Source of the DNA: Chitinophagaceae bacterium UBA3961
GTDB taxonomy: Bacteria > Bacteroidota > Bacteroidia > Chitinophagales > Chitinophagaceae
Length of the DNA: 25,571 nt
NCBI GenBank assembly: GCA_002385265.1
Contig: DGDD01000227.1
Location: 1,575-27,145, forward strand
Direction: 5' to 3'
Position numbers and translations under genes: made by a program. The notes below the pieces were generated by a model that saw only the letters and a program-made list of their open reading frames with translations, did not search any database and was not told the origin of the DNA. Positions 1 to 7,409 of the stretch are shown in pieces; the stretch's first letter is position 1, and each line of letters opens with the position of its first letter.

Positions 1-300
1 GGAAAAGACTGAATATTTGGAGTACTTCATTACCGCAGCGGCGCAGAGTTCGCAGCGGTAACGCAGCGCTGGCCGTTTCTCTGTATTTTCTTCAACGCGA
101 TAAATCGCGTTGCTACAAATTTTTCGTTTATCAAGCTCCGCCGCGATAAATCGACGGCGGACCTAAATCACAATCATTCCGTTTATTCGTAAGCATTTTC
201 TTTCTCTGTCTTTCATTCCCATATTCGCAAACTCTCAAATTCACTAATAATCGCGCCGGCTGTTCCATTATTAATTATTACTTATTAATTATTAATTACC
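1..300 (-). repeat. Composite dispersed intergenic repeat, copy 1 (reverse orientation)
   Basis: There is no credible gene here. Read on the minus strand, the stretch has the same modules as the copy at 4083-4345: an AT module made of TTAATAATT-type words (268-300), a shared block around AACAGCCGGCGCGAT (about 250-270) running into GAATTTGAGAGTTTGC and AAAGACAGAGAAAG, and the GC-rich block CCAGCGCTGCG ... CTGCGCCGCTGCGG (about 30-75). This copy also carries two palindromes built on GCGATAAATCGC: 93-112 (arms CAACGCGAT and ATCGCGTTG, 2-nt loop) and 138-160 (GC-rich arms). The block lies past the 3' end of the gene at 385-801. Function unknown. Confidence 0.7.
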
Positions 301-320
301 TCCTTGTTTCTAAAACAATG

Positions 321-346
321 AAGCCGACCTAAGAATAAGTCGGCTT
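321..346 (-). terminator. Hairpin downstream of the ECF sigma operon
   Basis: Inverted repeat with arms AAGCCGAC (321-328) and GTCGGCTT (339-346) around a 10-nt loop. It lies 38 bp past the stop codon of the last gene of the operon (385-801). On the minus strand it is followed by CATTGTTTT, a modest U-tract, so it is a likely but not strong intrinsic terminator. Confidence 0.6.
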
Positions 347-384
347 GCTAACCTATGAAAAACACCTAAATAAACTCTTTATAT

Positions 385-801
385 TTATTGCTGACGAAGA
401 CGTTGTCTGTTCTCCATTCGTTGTTGACGGCGTTCCAACATTTCTTTTTGCAAGAGGTTGTTGAATTCACGTTCTGCTTTGAAGAACTCGTTTACTTTAT
501 CAGTATTCAATGCTTTACCAAATTCTCCGTTGAATTTCTTACGGATGTTCAGAATCTTTTCTTCTTTCGCTAATTCGTCTTTATTGTCTTTCAAATCTTG
601 ACGAATTTGACGCATTTCGTCTGTATAACGGTTATACACAGGCCAGAACTTCTGCGCCTCTTCCGGACTCAGGTTTAATTTTTTGGTAATGAAGGCGATT
701 TTCAGCACTTCAATTCTATTGTTTTCTTTTTTATCGTCCTGTGCTTTTGAAATAAAGTTCAGTCCGAGAAAGCAAACCAGTATGAGTAAAAATTTTTTCA
801 T
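385..801 (-). CDS. Small Spy/CpxP-like periplasmic protein in an ECF sigma operon
   Basis: 138 aa with a cleavable signal peptide (residues 1-20: MKKF start, hydrophobic core, end near KAQD), so probably periplasmic. The mature part is charged and predicted helical. A segment near residues 44-60 contains LSPEEAQKFWPVYNRY, the LTxxQ-like hallmark of small Bacteroidota proteins resembling Spy/CpxP, often annotated as sensors of ECF-type sigma factors. The C-terminal third is rich in Arg and Gln (residues 120-138). It is the last gene of a three-gene minus-strand operon, 14 bp after the anti-sigma-like gene, so it may sense or buffer envelope stress, or be the product of the response. That role is inferred from family and context. 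Family call fairly sure; exact function unknown. Confidence 0.75.
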   Translation of the reverse strand: MKKFLLILVCFLGLNFISKAQDDKKENNRIEVLKIAFITKKLNLSPEEAQKFWPVYNRYTDEMRQIRQDLKDNKDELAKEEKILNIRKKFNGEFGKALNTDKVNEFFKAEREFNNLLQKEMLERRQQRMENRQRLRQQ

Positions 802-815
802 GACACTTTCATTTT

Positions 816-1658
816 TTAATTCGTGGCTGCATTTTGATCAACATATTGTTGTAGCTCTTCATCGGATACATCTGCCAAAAGATCCTTCACGTTTTCAGGT
901 TCAACGCTGAACTCAGAAGTTTCGCTGACAGTATTTATGCTTGCGGTGCTTGTGTGTTCTAATGCTAAGAAGCTTTCGATTTCATTGTCGCTGATGGTGG
1001 CAGGAACTACGGTAGTACTGGCTACTTCAGAGTTGCCTTGTACGGGTTTGTTCCATTGATTCCATCCGAAGGTGATAACCAATCCAGCTACTACCGCTGC
1101 TGCTGCATAGCGAATCACTTTGCGAGTGAAGCTCATGCGGATTACTTTAGCTTCGGGTTGAACCTTGCTGAGCATGTTTTCGGCAAAGTTCTCAAAGTAT
1201 CCTTGAGGAGCCTGGTAGGTAGGCAGGTGTTTCAAACCTTTCAAAAAGCTTTCATCTTGTTCCAGCGTTTCATTCACAATATCGAGGGCTTTCGCGCCAT
1301 CGGTAATATTGGAAGCCAATCCTTCGAAATAGCCTTCCGGAACAGAGAAGGTGTTCTTGTTTTTTAAAGAAGCCAAGAGCGGACTGATGGTTTCTTCTTC
1401 ATTTTCCAGAGCGCGAACTTTCGCCAACATGGTATCGGCAAAGTTTTCAAAATATCCTTGTGGAACATCGAAAAGGAGTTCACGAGACTGGCCGGGGAAC
1501 GCAGGCGCTTCACTAACCTTCAGGATATCAATTACTTGCAAAGGGAATTGCTCGAAATATCCGGAAGGAACCGTAAAAGGAACGCTCAACGGGTAGCTGT
1601 TGGCCAGTACCTCGCTGATGCCTTTTAACTCGTTTAATATGATGTTACGCGGTTCCAT
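816..1658 (-). CDS. Putative anti-sigma-type membrane protein with four GYFE repeats
   Basis: 280 aa. The N-terminal half has four copies of a motif [V/A]P-x-GYFE at residues 31-36, 66-71, 107-112 and 151-156. The second and fourth copies continue as GYFENFAxxMLxKV. One transmembrane segment follows at about residues 181-198 (Ala/Val-rich, preceded by basic RKVIR). The C-terminal domain is acidic and low-complexity, ending EELQQYVDQ. With the N-terminus in the cytoplasm and the C-terminus outside, this is anti-sigma topology, and the gene sits 32 bp after an ECF sigma gene. No zinc-finger HxxxCxxC motif is present, so it is not a classical ZAS-domain anti-sigma factor. Anti-sigma function is inferred from position and topology. 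The GYFE repeats may be sigma-binding segments, but this is untested. Confidence 0.65.
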   Translation of the reverse strand: MEPRNIILNELKGISEVLANSYPLSVPFTVPSGYFEQFPLQVIDILKVSEAPAFPGQSRELLFDVPQGYFENFADTMLAKVRALENEEETISPLLASLKNKNTFSVPEGYFEGLASNITDGAKALDIVNETLEQDESFLKGLKHLPTYQAPQGYFENFAENMLSKVQPEAKVIRMSFTRKVIRYAAAAVVAGLVITFGWNQWNKPVQGNSEVASTTVVPATISDNEIESFLALEHTSTASINTVSETSEFSVEPENVKDLLADVSDEELQQYVDQNAATN

Positions 1659-1690
1659 TTGTATATAAGATGTTATTAGATGGCAAAAGT

Positions 1691-2242
1691 TTAATGATTC
1701 AATATATACTCTTCAATTTTTTTCGCTGCGTGGTGGTAGCTGGCTTTCAGCGCCCCTTCCGAGGTCTCCAACACACGACTCATTTCCTCATACGGCATCT
1801 CGTCGTAATAGCGAAGTGTGAATACAATTCGTTGTTTTTCAGGTAGTTGTTGAATAGCGACTTGGAGTTTCCATTCCAATTTGTTGGCGTCGAAGTGTTT
1901 GTCGGCCTTTACCTTGTTTTCCAGGCTGCTTTCTACATCGCTGAGCGATACGGAGGCCTTGCGTTTTTGTTGTTCTAAAAAGCTGAGGCATTCGTTGGTA
2001 GCGATGCGGTAGAGCCAAGTATAAAGTTGGGCGTCTTCGCGGAAGTTTTCCAGACCGTTCCACACGCGAATGAACACATTTTGAAGAACATCATTCGCAT
2101 CGTCGTGATCTACCACCATGCGGCGAACATGCCAGTACAATCGCTCTTGATACTTCTTAATCAAGGCCGTATAGGCTTTTTCTTTAGTGCCGGGGTCTCT
2201 GAACTGAACGAGCAATTCAGAATCGGTGTAGGTCATCGACAT
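1691..2242 (-). CDS. ECF-family RNA polymerase sigma-70 factor
   Basis: 183 aa, normal length for an ECF sigma factor. Region 2 spans about residues 24-92: helix ALIKKYQERLYWHVRRMV, then the DANDVLQNVFIRVW core (residues 48-61) that contacts core polymerase, then FREDAQLYTWLYRIATNE, which reads the -10 region. After a polar linker, region 4 spans about 125-180: LPEKQRIVFTLRYYDEMPYEEMS and the helix-turn-helix around SEGALKASYHHAAKKI. It is the first gene of the minus-strand operon with the GYFE-repeat membrane protein and the Spy-like protein, so it probably directs an envelope-stress response and may activate its own operon. Met3 (2236) is an alternative start. Sigma-factor identity is secure; the signal is unknown. 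Confidence 0.93.
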   Translation of the reverse strand: MSMTYTDSELLVQFRDPGTKEKAYTALIKKYQERLYWHVRRMVVDHDDANDVLQNVFIRVWNGLENFREDAQLYTWLYRIATNECLSFLEQQKRKASVSLSDVESSLENKVKADKHFDANKLEWKLQVAIQQLPEKQRIVFTLRYYDEMPYEEMSRVLETSEGALKASYHHAAKKIEEYILNH

Positions 2243-2283
2243 AAGTCAGGCGTTTTTCGGTCAGGAATTCGGTTATTGGAAGG

Positions 2284-2291
2284 GCAAAATA
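2284..2291 (-). promoter_or_regulatory. Candidate -7 element of the ECF sigma operon
   Basis: On the minus strand TATTTTGC lies about 42 bp upstream of the sigma gene start, close to the Bacteroidota -7 consensus TAnnTTTG. No convincing -33 TTTG was found at the right distance. Weak call based on position and motif only. Confidence 0.3.
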
Positions 2292-2308
2292 GCCAAAAGT
2301 TTAAAGAC

Positions 2309-2776
2309 AATTAAGAATTAAGAAGTAATAATTAATAATTGGGGCCTTGCAATAAATTCTTGCACGGCCATAAAACGTAGGTCCCTGAGCTTGTCGAAGG
2401 GCCGTTTTCAAAGCAACATATTCACTTAAAAACTTGATCGTATTTCGTGTACTCCGGAGTTCGGATAGTTTACGCTACCGCAACGACACAGAGCGCGGAG
2501 ATGTTGCGAAGGGTTTTTGAAACCACAGATGACGTAGATTTTAAATATAGATACCACAGATTAGAGTCCGTTATTCGTAGTGTATAACAGAATACTCAAC
2601 CTCAGTCTGGTTATCCGTAGTCAAAAAAGCCTAAAGCCTAAGGCCTAATGCCTAAAACACAGAACTCAAAAACTTAATCTAAAGGTAAATCTGTCATAAT
2701 TTGTGCGAAACCGTGGTCAAAAAAATATTCACTGCAAACATAGGAGAACGCGGAGAAGCGCAACTGGAGTCTATTA
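2309..2776. repeat. Gene-free stretch with several dispersed repeat fragments
   Basis: No coding gene is seen. The stretch holds an AT module (2309-2340, TTAAGAATTAAGAAGTAATA type); a CCCTGAGCTTGTCGAAGGG element (2383-2401), a short repeat with partly self-complementary ends seen in many bacterial genomes; a degenerate block of the CTACCGC ... GCGGAG family (about 2473-2500); and a run of GCCTAA words (2629-2655) that also ends the composite repeats at 4342-4373 and 19410-19440. The remainder shows no recognisable structure. Confidence 0.6.
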
Positions 2777-2809
2777 AATGAGAAAGCCCTTCAAAGAAGG
2801 GCTCTCATT
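2777..2809 (-). terminator. Intrinsic terminator of the transketolase gene
   Basis: Long hairpin: AATGAG and AGCCCTTC (2777-2782, 2785-2792) pair with GAAGGGCT and CTCATT (2796-2809) around an AAA loop, with a two-base bulge. It lies 26 bp past the transketolase stop codon. On the minus strand it is followed by TTTAATAG. An AT module fills the gap between stop codon and hairpin. Confidence 0.8.
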
Positions 2810-2835
2810 ATTAATTCTTAACTCTTAATTCTTAT

Positions 2836-3789
2836 TTACTTTCTCGCCATTACCTTCTCCGCTGCAGCCACAATATTCGGCGTAGCCAAACCATATTTCT
2901 CCAATAATTGAGTAGGTGTTCCGCTTTCGCCAAAGGTATCGTTGGTACCGATGAATTCGATGGGAACAGGGATGTGACGCGCTGCTACTTGAGCAATAGA
3001 ATCACCCAAGCCACCCAATACGTTGTGCTCTTCTACGGTTACAGCACATTTAGTTTTTTTCAAAGAAGCGATCACCGCTGCTTCGTCCAATGGCTTAATG
3101 GTGTGAATATTGATCACTTCAACGCTGATGCCTTTTGCTTCGAGTTCTTTACCTGCTTCAATGGCTTTCCATACCATGTGACCGCAAGCGAAGATGCTCA
3201 CGTCGGTTCCTTCGCTGAAGATTTGTGCTTTTCCAATTTCAAAAGGCATGCCGCCGGTGAAAATTGGCCATACCGGGCGTCCGAAACGGAGGTAAACAGG
3301 TCCTTCGTACTCGGCAATAGCCATGGTAGCTGCTTTGGTTTGTTCGTAATCGCAAGGAACGATCACTGTCATACCGGGCAACATTTTCATAAGACCGATA
3401 TCTTCCAGAATTTGGTGCGTAGCGCCGTCTTCACCCAAGGTCAACCCTGCGTGAGAAGCACAGATTTTCACATTTTTACCGGAATAAGCTACCGATTGAC
3501 GGATCTGATCGTACACGCGACCGGTACTAAAGTTGGCAAAAGTGGTAGTAAAAGGAATTTTCCCACCGATGGTCAATCCGGCTGCCACTCCAATCATATT
3601 GGCTTCGGCGATACCGCACTGAATAAAACGGTCAGGATTTTCTTTTATGAACTGATTGAGTTTCAATGAACCGGCCAAATCGGCGGTCAAAGCCACTACA
3701 TTGGGATTGGTGCGTGCAATCGCCGCAATTCCATCTCCGAAACCACTTCTGGTATCTTTTTGTCCGGTAGGTTGTATATCCTTTAGCAT
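2836..3789 (-). CDS. Transketolase, C-terminal subunit (split type)
   Basis: 317 aa, equal to the pyrimidine-binding (PYR) plus C-terminal domains of transketolase; the thiamine-diphosphate PP-domain half is absent. Seen: GIAEANM (residues 59-65) with the conserved catalytic-type Glu62, FxxFSTGRxYDQIR (84-97), GEDGATHQ (119-126), a Rossmann-like C-terminal domain from about residue 190, and GGLGDS near residue 260. It should pair with a separate N-terminal subunit to move two-carbon units in the non-oxidative pentose phosphate pathway. The partner is not in this window. The frame stays open upstream to 3882, but that extension is translated from a homopurine repeat tract and would contain the promoter, so the ATG at 3789 is chosen. 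Family secure; a DXS- or apulose-type transketolase partner cannot be excluded. Confidence 0.9.
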   Translation of the reverse strand: MLKDIQPTGQKDTRSGFGDGIAAIARTNPNVVALTADLAGSLKLNQFIKENPDRFIQCGIAEANMIGVAAGLTIGGKIPFTTTFANFSTGRVYDQIRQSVAYSGKNVKICASHAGLTLGEDGATHQILEDIGLMKMLPGMTVIVPCDYEQTKAATMAIAEYEGPVYLRFGRPVWPIFTGGMPFEIGKAQIFSEGTDVSIFACGHMVWKAIEAGKELEAKGISVEVINIHTIKPLDEAAVIASLKKTKCAVTVEEHNVLGGLGDSIAQVAARHIPVPIEFIGTNDTFGESGTPTQLLEKYGLATPNIVAAAEKVMARK

Positions 3790-3805
3790 GCGTATAAATT
3801 GGTGC

Positions 3806-3813
3806 GCAAGATA
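3806..3813 (-). promoter_or_regulatory. Candidate -7 element of the transketolase gene
   Basis: TATCTTGC on the minus strand, 16 bp upstream of the chosen ATG at 3789, resembling TAnnTTTG with one T fewer. The same octamer occurs at 19071-19078 in front of the predicted small RNA. Immediately upstream is a pyrimidine-rich tract on this strand. Moderate to low confidence. Confidence 0.4.
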
Positions 3814-4384
3814 AAGAAAAAAGGGGAATATGAGAGGGAGGAGACGAGGAAGGAGGAGCGAGGAAGGGCAGAGAAAGAACAAGGGGAGGAACAGGGGATA
3901 TAGGAATGAAGAGGGAGGAGGGAGGATGGAGGCTGAAATTTACGAAGCGTAGCGGAGTAAATTTTAGTCCGCTTGTCCCGTGAGGAACTATACGGGACAG
4001 GCGATAGCCGTTGCGGGAAGGGAGGAAACGAGGAACGAGGGAAGACAGAGAAAGAGGAGGGGGAAGAACAGGGGGAGTTAATTAATAATTAAGAAGTAAG
4101 AATTAAGAATTGAACAGCCGGCGCGATAATTGGCGAATTTGAGAGTTTGCTAATGTGGGAATGAAAGACAGAGAAAGAATAGGGAGAGGAACAGAGAGCT
4201 TGCCAGCGCTGCGTTTTCGCTGCGAACGCTGCGCCGCCGCGGTGAAAAAGAAAAATCGTGAGTCGGGAACATGGAAAAGAAGATGAATGGAAAAAAGCAT
4301 TCTTCGCGACTCCTCTGCGCACTCTGCGCTCTTCGCGGTGAACCCTAAAGCCTAAGGCCCAAAGCCCAATACCTTTCACCTAAC
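3814..4384 (+). repeat. Homopurine tract and composite dispersed repeat, copy 2
   Basis: No gene. 3814-3932 is about 90% purine on the plus strand (GAGGAGCGAGGAAG-type words). Then come a hairpin with arms CTGAAATTTAC (3933-3943) and GTAAATTTTAG (3957-3967), a hairpin TGTCCCGT/ACGGGACA (3974-3981/3992-3999), CGTTGCGGGAAGGGAGG, and a second purine run. An AT module at 4077-4110 is followed by the AACAGCCGGCGCGAT block, the CCAGCGCTGCG ... GCGCCGCCGCGGTGAA block (4203-4245), a CTCTTCGCGGTGAA block (4328-4342) and GCCTAA/GCCCAA words (4345-4373). The modules recur at 1-300, 9110-9437 and 19170-19446. The right end touches the stop codon of the gene at 4385. Confidence 0.75.
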
Positions 4385-5890
4385 CTACTTCTCCCTCATC
4401 TCATACAACACCATATACTTCGCCACCACTCCATTCCTCAAAATTGGAATGTACACCGGCGTACTTGTTATATCAAACGCATTCAAAACAGCCGTACTTG
4501 GCGCTTGAAACATATTTGAAAAAGTTATAAAATAGATGGGTTGATCTTTTGACACAGCTCCATTCGTTGGAGCAAACCACCGAAACGTATGTAAATCGTG
4601 TAACTCTCCATAAGTGAGCATTGCAAAACGATTCGGCTCCGCTATATAATGATATACATGCGCCGCCGGAAACCATTTTGAACATACCAGCGTGATCGAC
4701 TTTTGATGCAAACTATCATTCACAAATACTCGAAGTTTTTCGGATACTTGTTTCCAGCCGTATAAGTCTAAACTTGGGTCTCCATCTCCAAGCATCTCTA
4801 TTTTCTTATTTCCACTTGTAGTTCCTGGATAGTAACTAATAAAACCGTATAAGCCCACCATCGCAACGCATAGTAACGATAAGGCCATTTTCAACCAATT
4901 ACCAGTTCTTTGTTCAGAAAAATATCCGACTTCATGCTTTCCTAAACATATGCCAACATACACTATCAGACAAGTAAAGCCGGGCGCCGACCAGTGCGGA
5001 AGTGTATCGTTGAACAAGGAAAGGGATAAGAACAATACAATGGGAAGTCCGCCTGCTATTAATAAAAATTTTTGTTGTGGCGACTGTTCAGATCTGTTAT
5101 ACCTCAATTCTCGAAAAACAACAATTGTTATTAGAATATACGATATAGGATTATTGTACAAAAACCCACCCAAGAGTTCCCGAATAAAAGAATCTATTTG
5201 CAAGGAACTAAAATGATTTACCCTGTTTTGATGAAATGTAAAGGAAATGAAATCGTTGTCGGCATTCCAAATGATGTATGGAGAAACAATGATCAACGTA
5301 GCCAAGAAGCCAAGATAGAGAAAAGGATTTTTTAGTTGTCGAATGTTGAAGAAAAGAATGTACAAGCCCAGAGCAGCCCAGAGCATAATGCCATGTATTT
5401 TGCTAAGAGATGCTAGTCCCACCATGATACCGAAAAGCAAGAAGTATTTTTCAGGATTCTTTTCTGAAACAATGCGCAGCGCTGCATACAAGGCGGCAAT
5501 CCAGAAAGTTTGCATGGCGCTGTCGGGCATAATCATTGTTCCTGCTATCAGCGAAAGATAGGGTGAAGCTGCTGCCAATCCCAAAGCAATCAATGCACCT
5601 TTGCGAGAACTCCATAGCAGTACAATTTCATAAGTCAACCAAAGATTGAAGAGGCTGCATGCAATGGCTCCCAATCGGATCGCAAACTCTGAATGCAGGG
5701 TAGATCCTAAACTGGTGAGCGAAATCAAATAGCCAACAAGTGGCGGATGATCGAAGTAGCCCGGTTGTAATTGCTTGGCGTAAATTGTATAGTACACTTC
5801 ATCATTTCCAAGTTCTAAATGAGCACTGAGAAAAAGCCTCAGTAGCACAGAAATTATAATTAGAAGGTATAACCATTTCTCATTTTTCAT
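4385..5890 (-). CDS. GT-C membrane glycosyltransferase (ArnT/PMT family)
   Basis: 501 aa from the ATG at 5890. Multi-pass membrane protein with about 10-12 hydrophobic segments. The first periplasmic loop carries LELGNDEVYYTIYAKQL, followed by GYFDHPPLVGYLI. This acidic N(D/E)E..Y and DHPP signature is that of the PMT_2/ArnT group, which uses polyprenyl-phosphate sugars as donors. A soluble C-terminal domain follows the last membrane segment (about residue 360 on). The start codon overlaps the GtrA stop as ATGA (5887-5890), which favours this start over the upstream one at 5929 and implies translational coupling. With GtrA and PAP2 it probably transfers a sugar to a lipid or glycan on the periplasmic face of the inner membrane. 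The acceptor is unknown. Confidence 0.85.
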   Translation of the reverse strand: MKNEKWLYLLIIISVLLRLFLSAHLELGNDEVYYTIYAKQLQPGYFDHPPLVGYLISLTSLGSTLHSEFAIRLGAIACSLFNLWLTYEIVLLWSSRKGALIALGLAAASPYLSLIAGTMIMPDSAMQTFWIAALYAALRIVSEKNPEKYFLLFGIMVGLASLSKIHGIMLWAALGLYILFFNIRQLKNPFLYLGFLATLIIVSPYIIWNADNDFISFTFHQNRVNHFSSLQIDSFIRELLGGFLYNNPISYILITIVVFRELRYNRSEQSPQQKFLLIAGGLPIVLFLSLSLFNDTLPHWSAPGFTCLIVYVGICLGKHEVGYFSEQRTGNWLKMALSLLCVAMVGLYGFISYYPGTTSGNKKIEMLGDGDPSLDLYGWKQVSEKLRVFVNDSLHQKSITLVCSKWFPAAHVYHYIAEPNRFAMLTYGELHDLHTFRWFAPTNGAVSKDQPIYFITFSNMFQAPSTAVLNAFDITSTPVYIPILRNGVVAKYMVLYEMREK

Positions 5891-6273
5891 CCCGAATAAT
5901 TGATATAATGGTTTGCGAAGAAATTCCAAAAGAATACCAAGCCAATGGTAATTGCTTTCGCGAAGTAGAATCCAAACTTCGTATACTGTTGTAGAAGTTT
6001 AAGTACTCCTGTATTTAAGAGCAGTCCAATAAGAGCAATGCAGATAAAAGCTGCCAAATGTTTCGGACTATCACTATTCGCTTCCTTGAAAGTGAAAACA
6101 GTATTCAGAAAAAAATTATTGATCACAGCTGCGGTGAATCCACAAGCGTTTGCAAGATATTTGTTGACCTTCAATCTTTCTTTTAAAATCCAGGTGATGC
6201 CAAAATCGATCACGATCCCTGTGATTCCTACCATTCCAAAACTGGCCAATTTCTTTATAAGTGTTGTGGTCAT
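5887..6273 (-). CDS. GtrA-family membrane protein
   Basis: 128 aa with four predicted membrane helices, the usual GtrA size and topology. Seen: FGMVGITGIVIDFGITWIL at the N-terminus, NACGFTAAVINNFFLNTVFTF in helix 2 (the conserved Asn-rich NFxxxxxxTF pattern) and WNFFANHYINY at the C-terminus. GtrA proteins are thought to flip polyprenyl-phosphate-linked sugars across the inner membrane or assist that step. The gene overlaps both neighbours by 4 bp (ATGA at 6270-6273 and 5887-5890), so it is translated with the PAP2 gene before it and the GT-C transferase after it. That transferase would use the flipped donor. Family call secure; the sugar is unknown. Confidence 0.9.
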   Translation of the reverse strand: MTTTLIKKLASFGMVGITGIVIDFGITWILKERLKVNKYLANACGFTAAVINNFFLNTVFTFKEANSDSPKHLAAFICIALIGLLLNTGVLKLLQQYTKFGFYFAKAITIGLVFFWNFFANHYINYSG

Positions 6274-6899
6274 TCTGCTTGTAGCGGAAATTTGATTCTT
6301 GACTTTTTAAAGATCTCTGCACCTTGCAAAGCAACTACAGTGAAGCTTGCGAGGATTCCAAGAATAGCACCGGCAAATACATCCAAAGGAAAATGATGTC
6401 CTAAAACGATCCTACTCAAACCCGTAATGAATGCAATACTGAATAATGCGATTCCCCATTTGTTGGAAGGATGGAAGAATATGAGTATGGTTGCCAGTGA
6501 AAATGCGGTAGCAGTATGACCTGATGGGAAACTGCTGAACCCGCCTCTTGCGCTTGAAAGTTGTTTGGCTAATTTCGGTAGAACTGTTTCGAAATAAACT
6601 TTTGGTCTGGGAAATGCCACTATCTTTTTAAGCACTTGTACCAATAATCCTGAAAGCAAAAAGCTTGCAAGTATCAGTAAAGCAAGTTGATAGTTTTTCC
6701 GAATGATAAAATAGAGAATTAGGAGGAATGTAAACAAGCCGTCACCCAAGAAAGTGAAACAGTTGAATACAAAATTCCATTCCGTTTTTTGAAAGTTTTG
6801 ATACAGCATTGCGAAGCCCTCTGTTCGGTCGAATAACAAAAGGAAACTTGCTGAGATGAGCAATAAGAATAGAATAAAATGTCGGCACGCCCAAGGCAT
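6270..6899 (-). CDS. PAP2-family membrane phosphatase
   Basis: 209 aa integral membrane protein with the full acid-phosphatase signature: K91 ... RP (KKIVAFPRP, residues 91-99), FPSGHTA (124-130) and SR-x5-H-x3-D (S162, R163, H169, D173). Five or six hydrophobic helices place the active site at the periplasmic face, where such enzymes dephosphorylate polyprenyl pyrophosphates, phosphatidyl glycerophosphate or lipid A phosphates. It is the first gene of the operon with GtrA and a GT-C glycosyltransferase, so recycling of the polyprenyl carrier or dephosphorylation of the acceptor are both plausible. The start at 6899 is the only reasonable ATG; a TATTTTG-like element (6903-6909) sits very close to it, so the leader may be extremely short or the real promoter may lie elsewhere. 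Confidence 0.88.
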   Translation of the reverse strand: MPWACRHFILFLLLISASFLLLFDRTEGFAMLYQNFQKTEWNFVFNCFTFLGDGLFTFLLILYFIIRKNYQLALLILASFLLSGLLVQVLKKIVAFPRPKVYFETVLPKLAKQLSSARGGFSSFPSGHTATAFSLATILIFFHPSNKWGIALFSIAFITGLSRIVLGHHFPLDVFAGAILGILASFTVVALQGAEIFKKSRIKFPLQAE

Positions 6900-7049
6900 T
6901 TACAAAATAAAGATTCCAAGCTTACCTAAATTTTATGCCTGTATTAATTTTTCGTGAACCAGTTAAATATTTGGTAATGATTCAGTCATACAGGCAACAC
7001 ATCTACTATCTAATTTCATTGCAACAAATAGAATGCGAGCAGAGCTGAT

Positions 7050-7409
7050 ATGGAATTATTTAAATGCCACTACAATCATATCGAAGTATCAAAAAAGATA
7101 AAATGGGCTGAGTACGTACTATTGATATGCACTCCATTAATTGATTCTGTTTTGGATTCTGCACCAAAACTAACCGAAGAGGAAGAACAATTTATTCGAG
7201 TATTTAAGTGGATGGATTGCAATTTGTACGCTTGTGAACATTGGTTGCAACATTATGGAATGATTGCCTCCAATGAACGACATCTTAAATGGTTGTTTTG
7301 TTTTTACGCTAGAAGGATAAACGACAATTGGCCTCAAACCCCCGGTGAAAGATTAATAAGGAATCAAATCTATCAATACTTTAAAATTGAAGAAGCATGC
7401 TTGAGTTAA
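7050..7409 (+). CDS. Hypothetical 119-aa protein
   Basis: Not recognised. The product has 119 aa with no signal peptide or clear membrane segment, is rich in aromatic residues and Cys (six Cys, many Trp/Tyr), and looks mainly helical. Its middle contains LTEEEEQFIRVFKWMDCN and its end ERLIRNQIYQYFKIEE. It overlaps the following PAP2 gene by 13 bp, so it is very likely translated in the same operon. Composition and the lack of frame breaks support a real gene. It starts in a 150-bp divergent intergenic region facing the other PAP2 operon. Confidence 0.6.
   Translation: MELFKCHYNHIEVSKKIKWAEYVLLICTPLIDSVLDSAPKLTEEEEQFIRVFKWMDCNLYACEHWLQHYGMIASNERHLKWLFCFYARRINDNWPQTPGERLIRNQIYQYFKIEEACLS

Noticed and set aside
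3790..3882. N-terminal extension of transketolase
   Set aside because: Encoded by the homopurine tract and spans the candidate -7 element; it looks like a membrane anchor only because of Phe/Leu/Pro codons from the repeat.
4089..4379. 96-aa and 65-aa minus-strand open frames
   Set aside because: They lie wholly within composite repeat copy 2, and similar frames appear in the copies at 9097-9441 and 19211-19408. Repeat-derived, not genes.
6964..6996. Possible further 11-bp units (TAAATATTTGG, TAATGATTCAG) upstream of the 119-aa/PAP2/GDPD operon
   Set aside because: Only about 6-7 of 11 positions match the array consensus, the third unit fails, and there is no -7 element 3 bp downstream. Not distinguishable from chance by eye.
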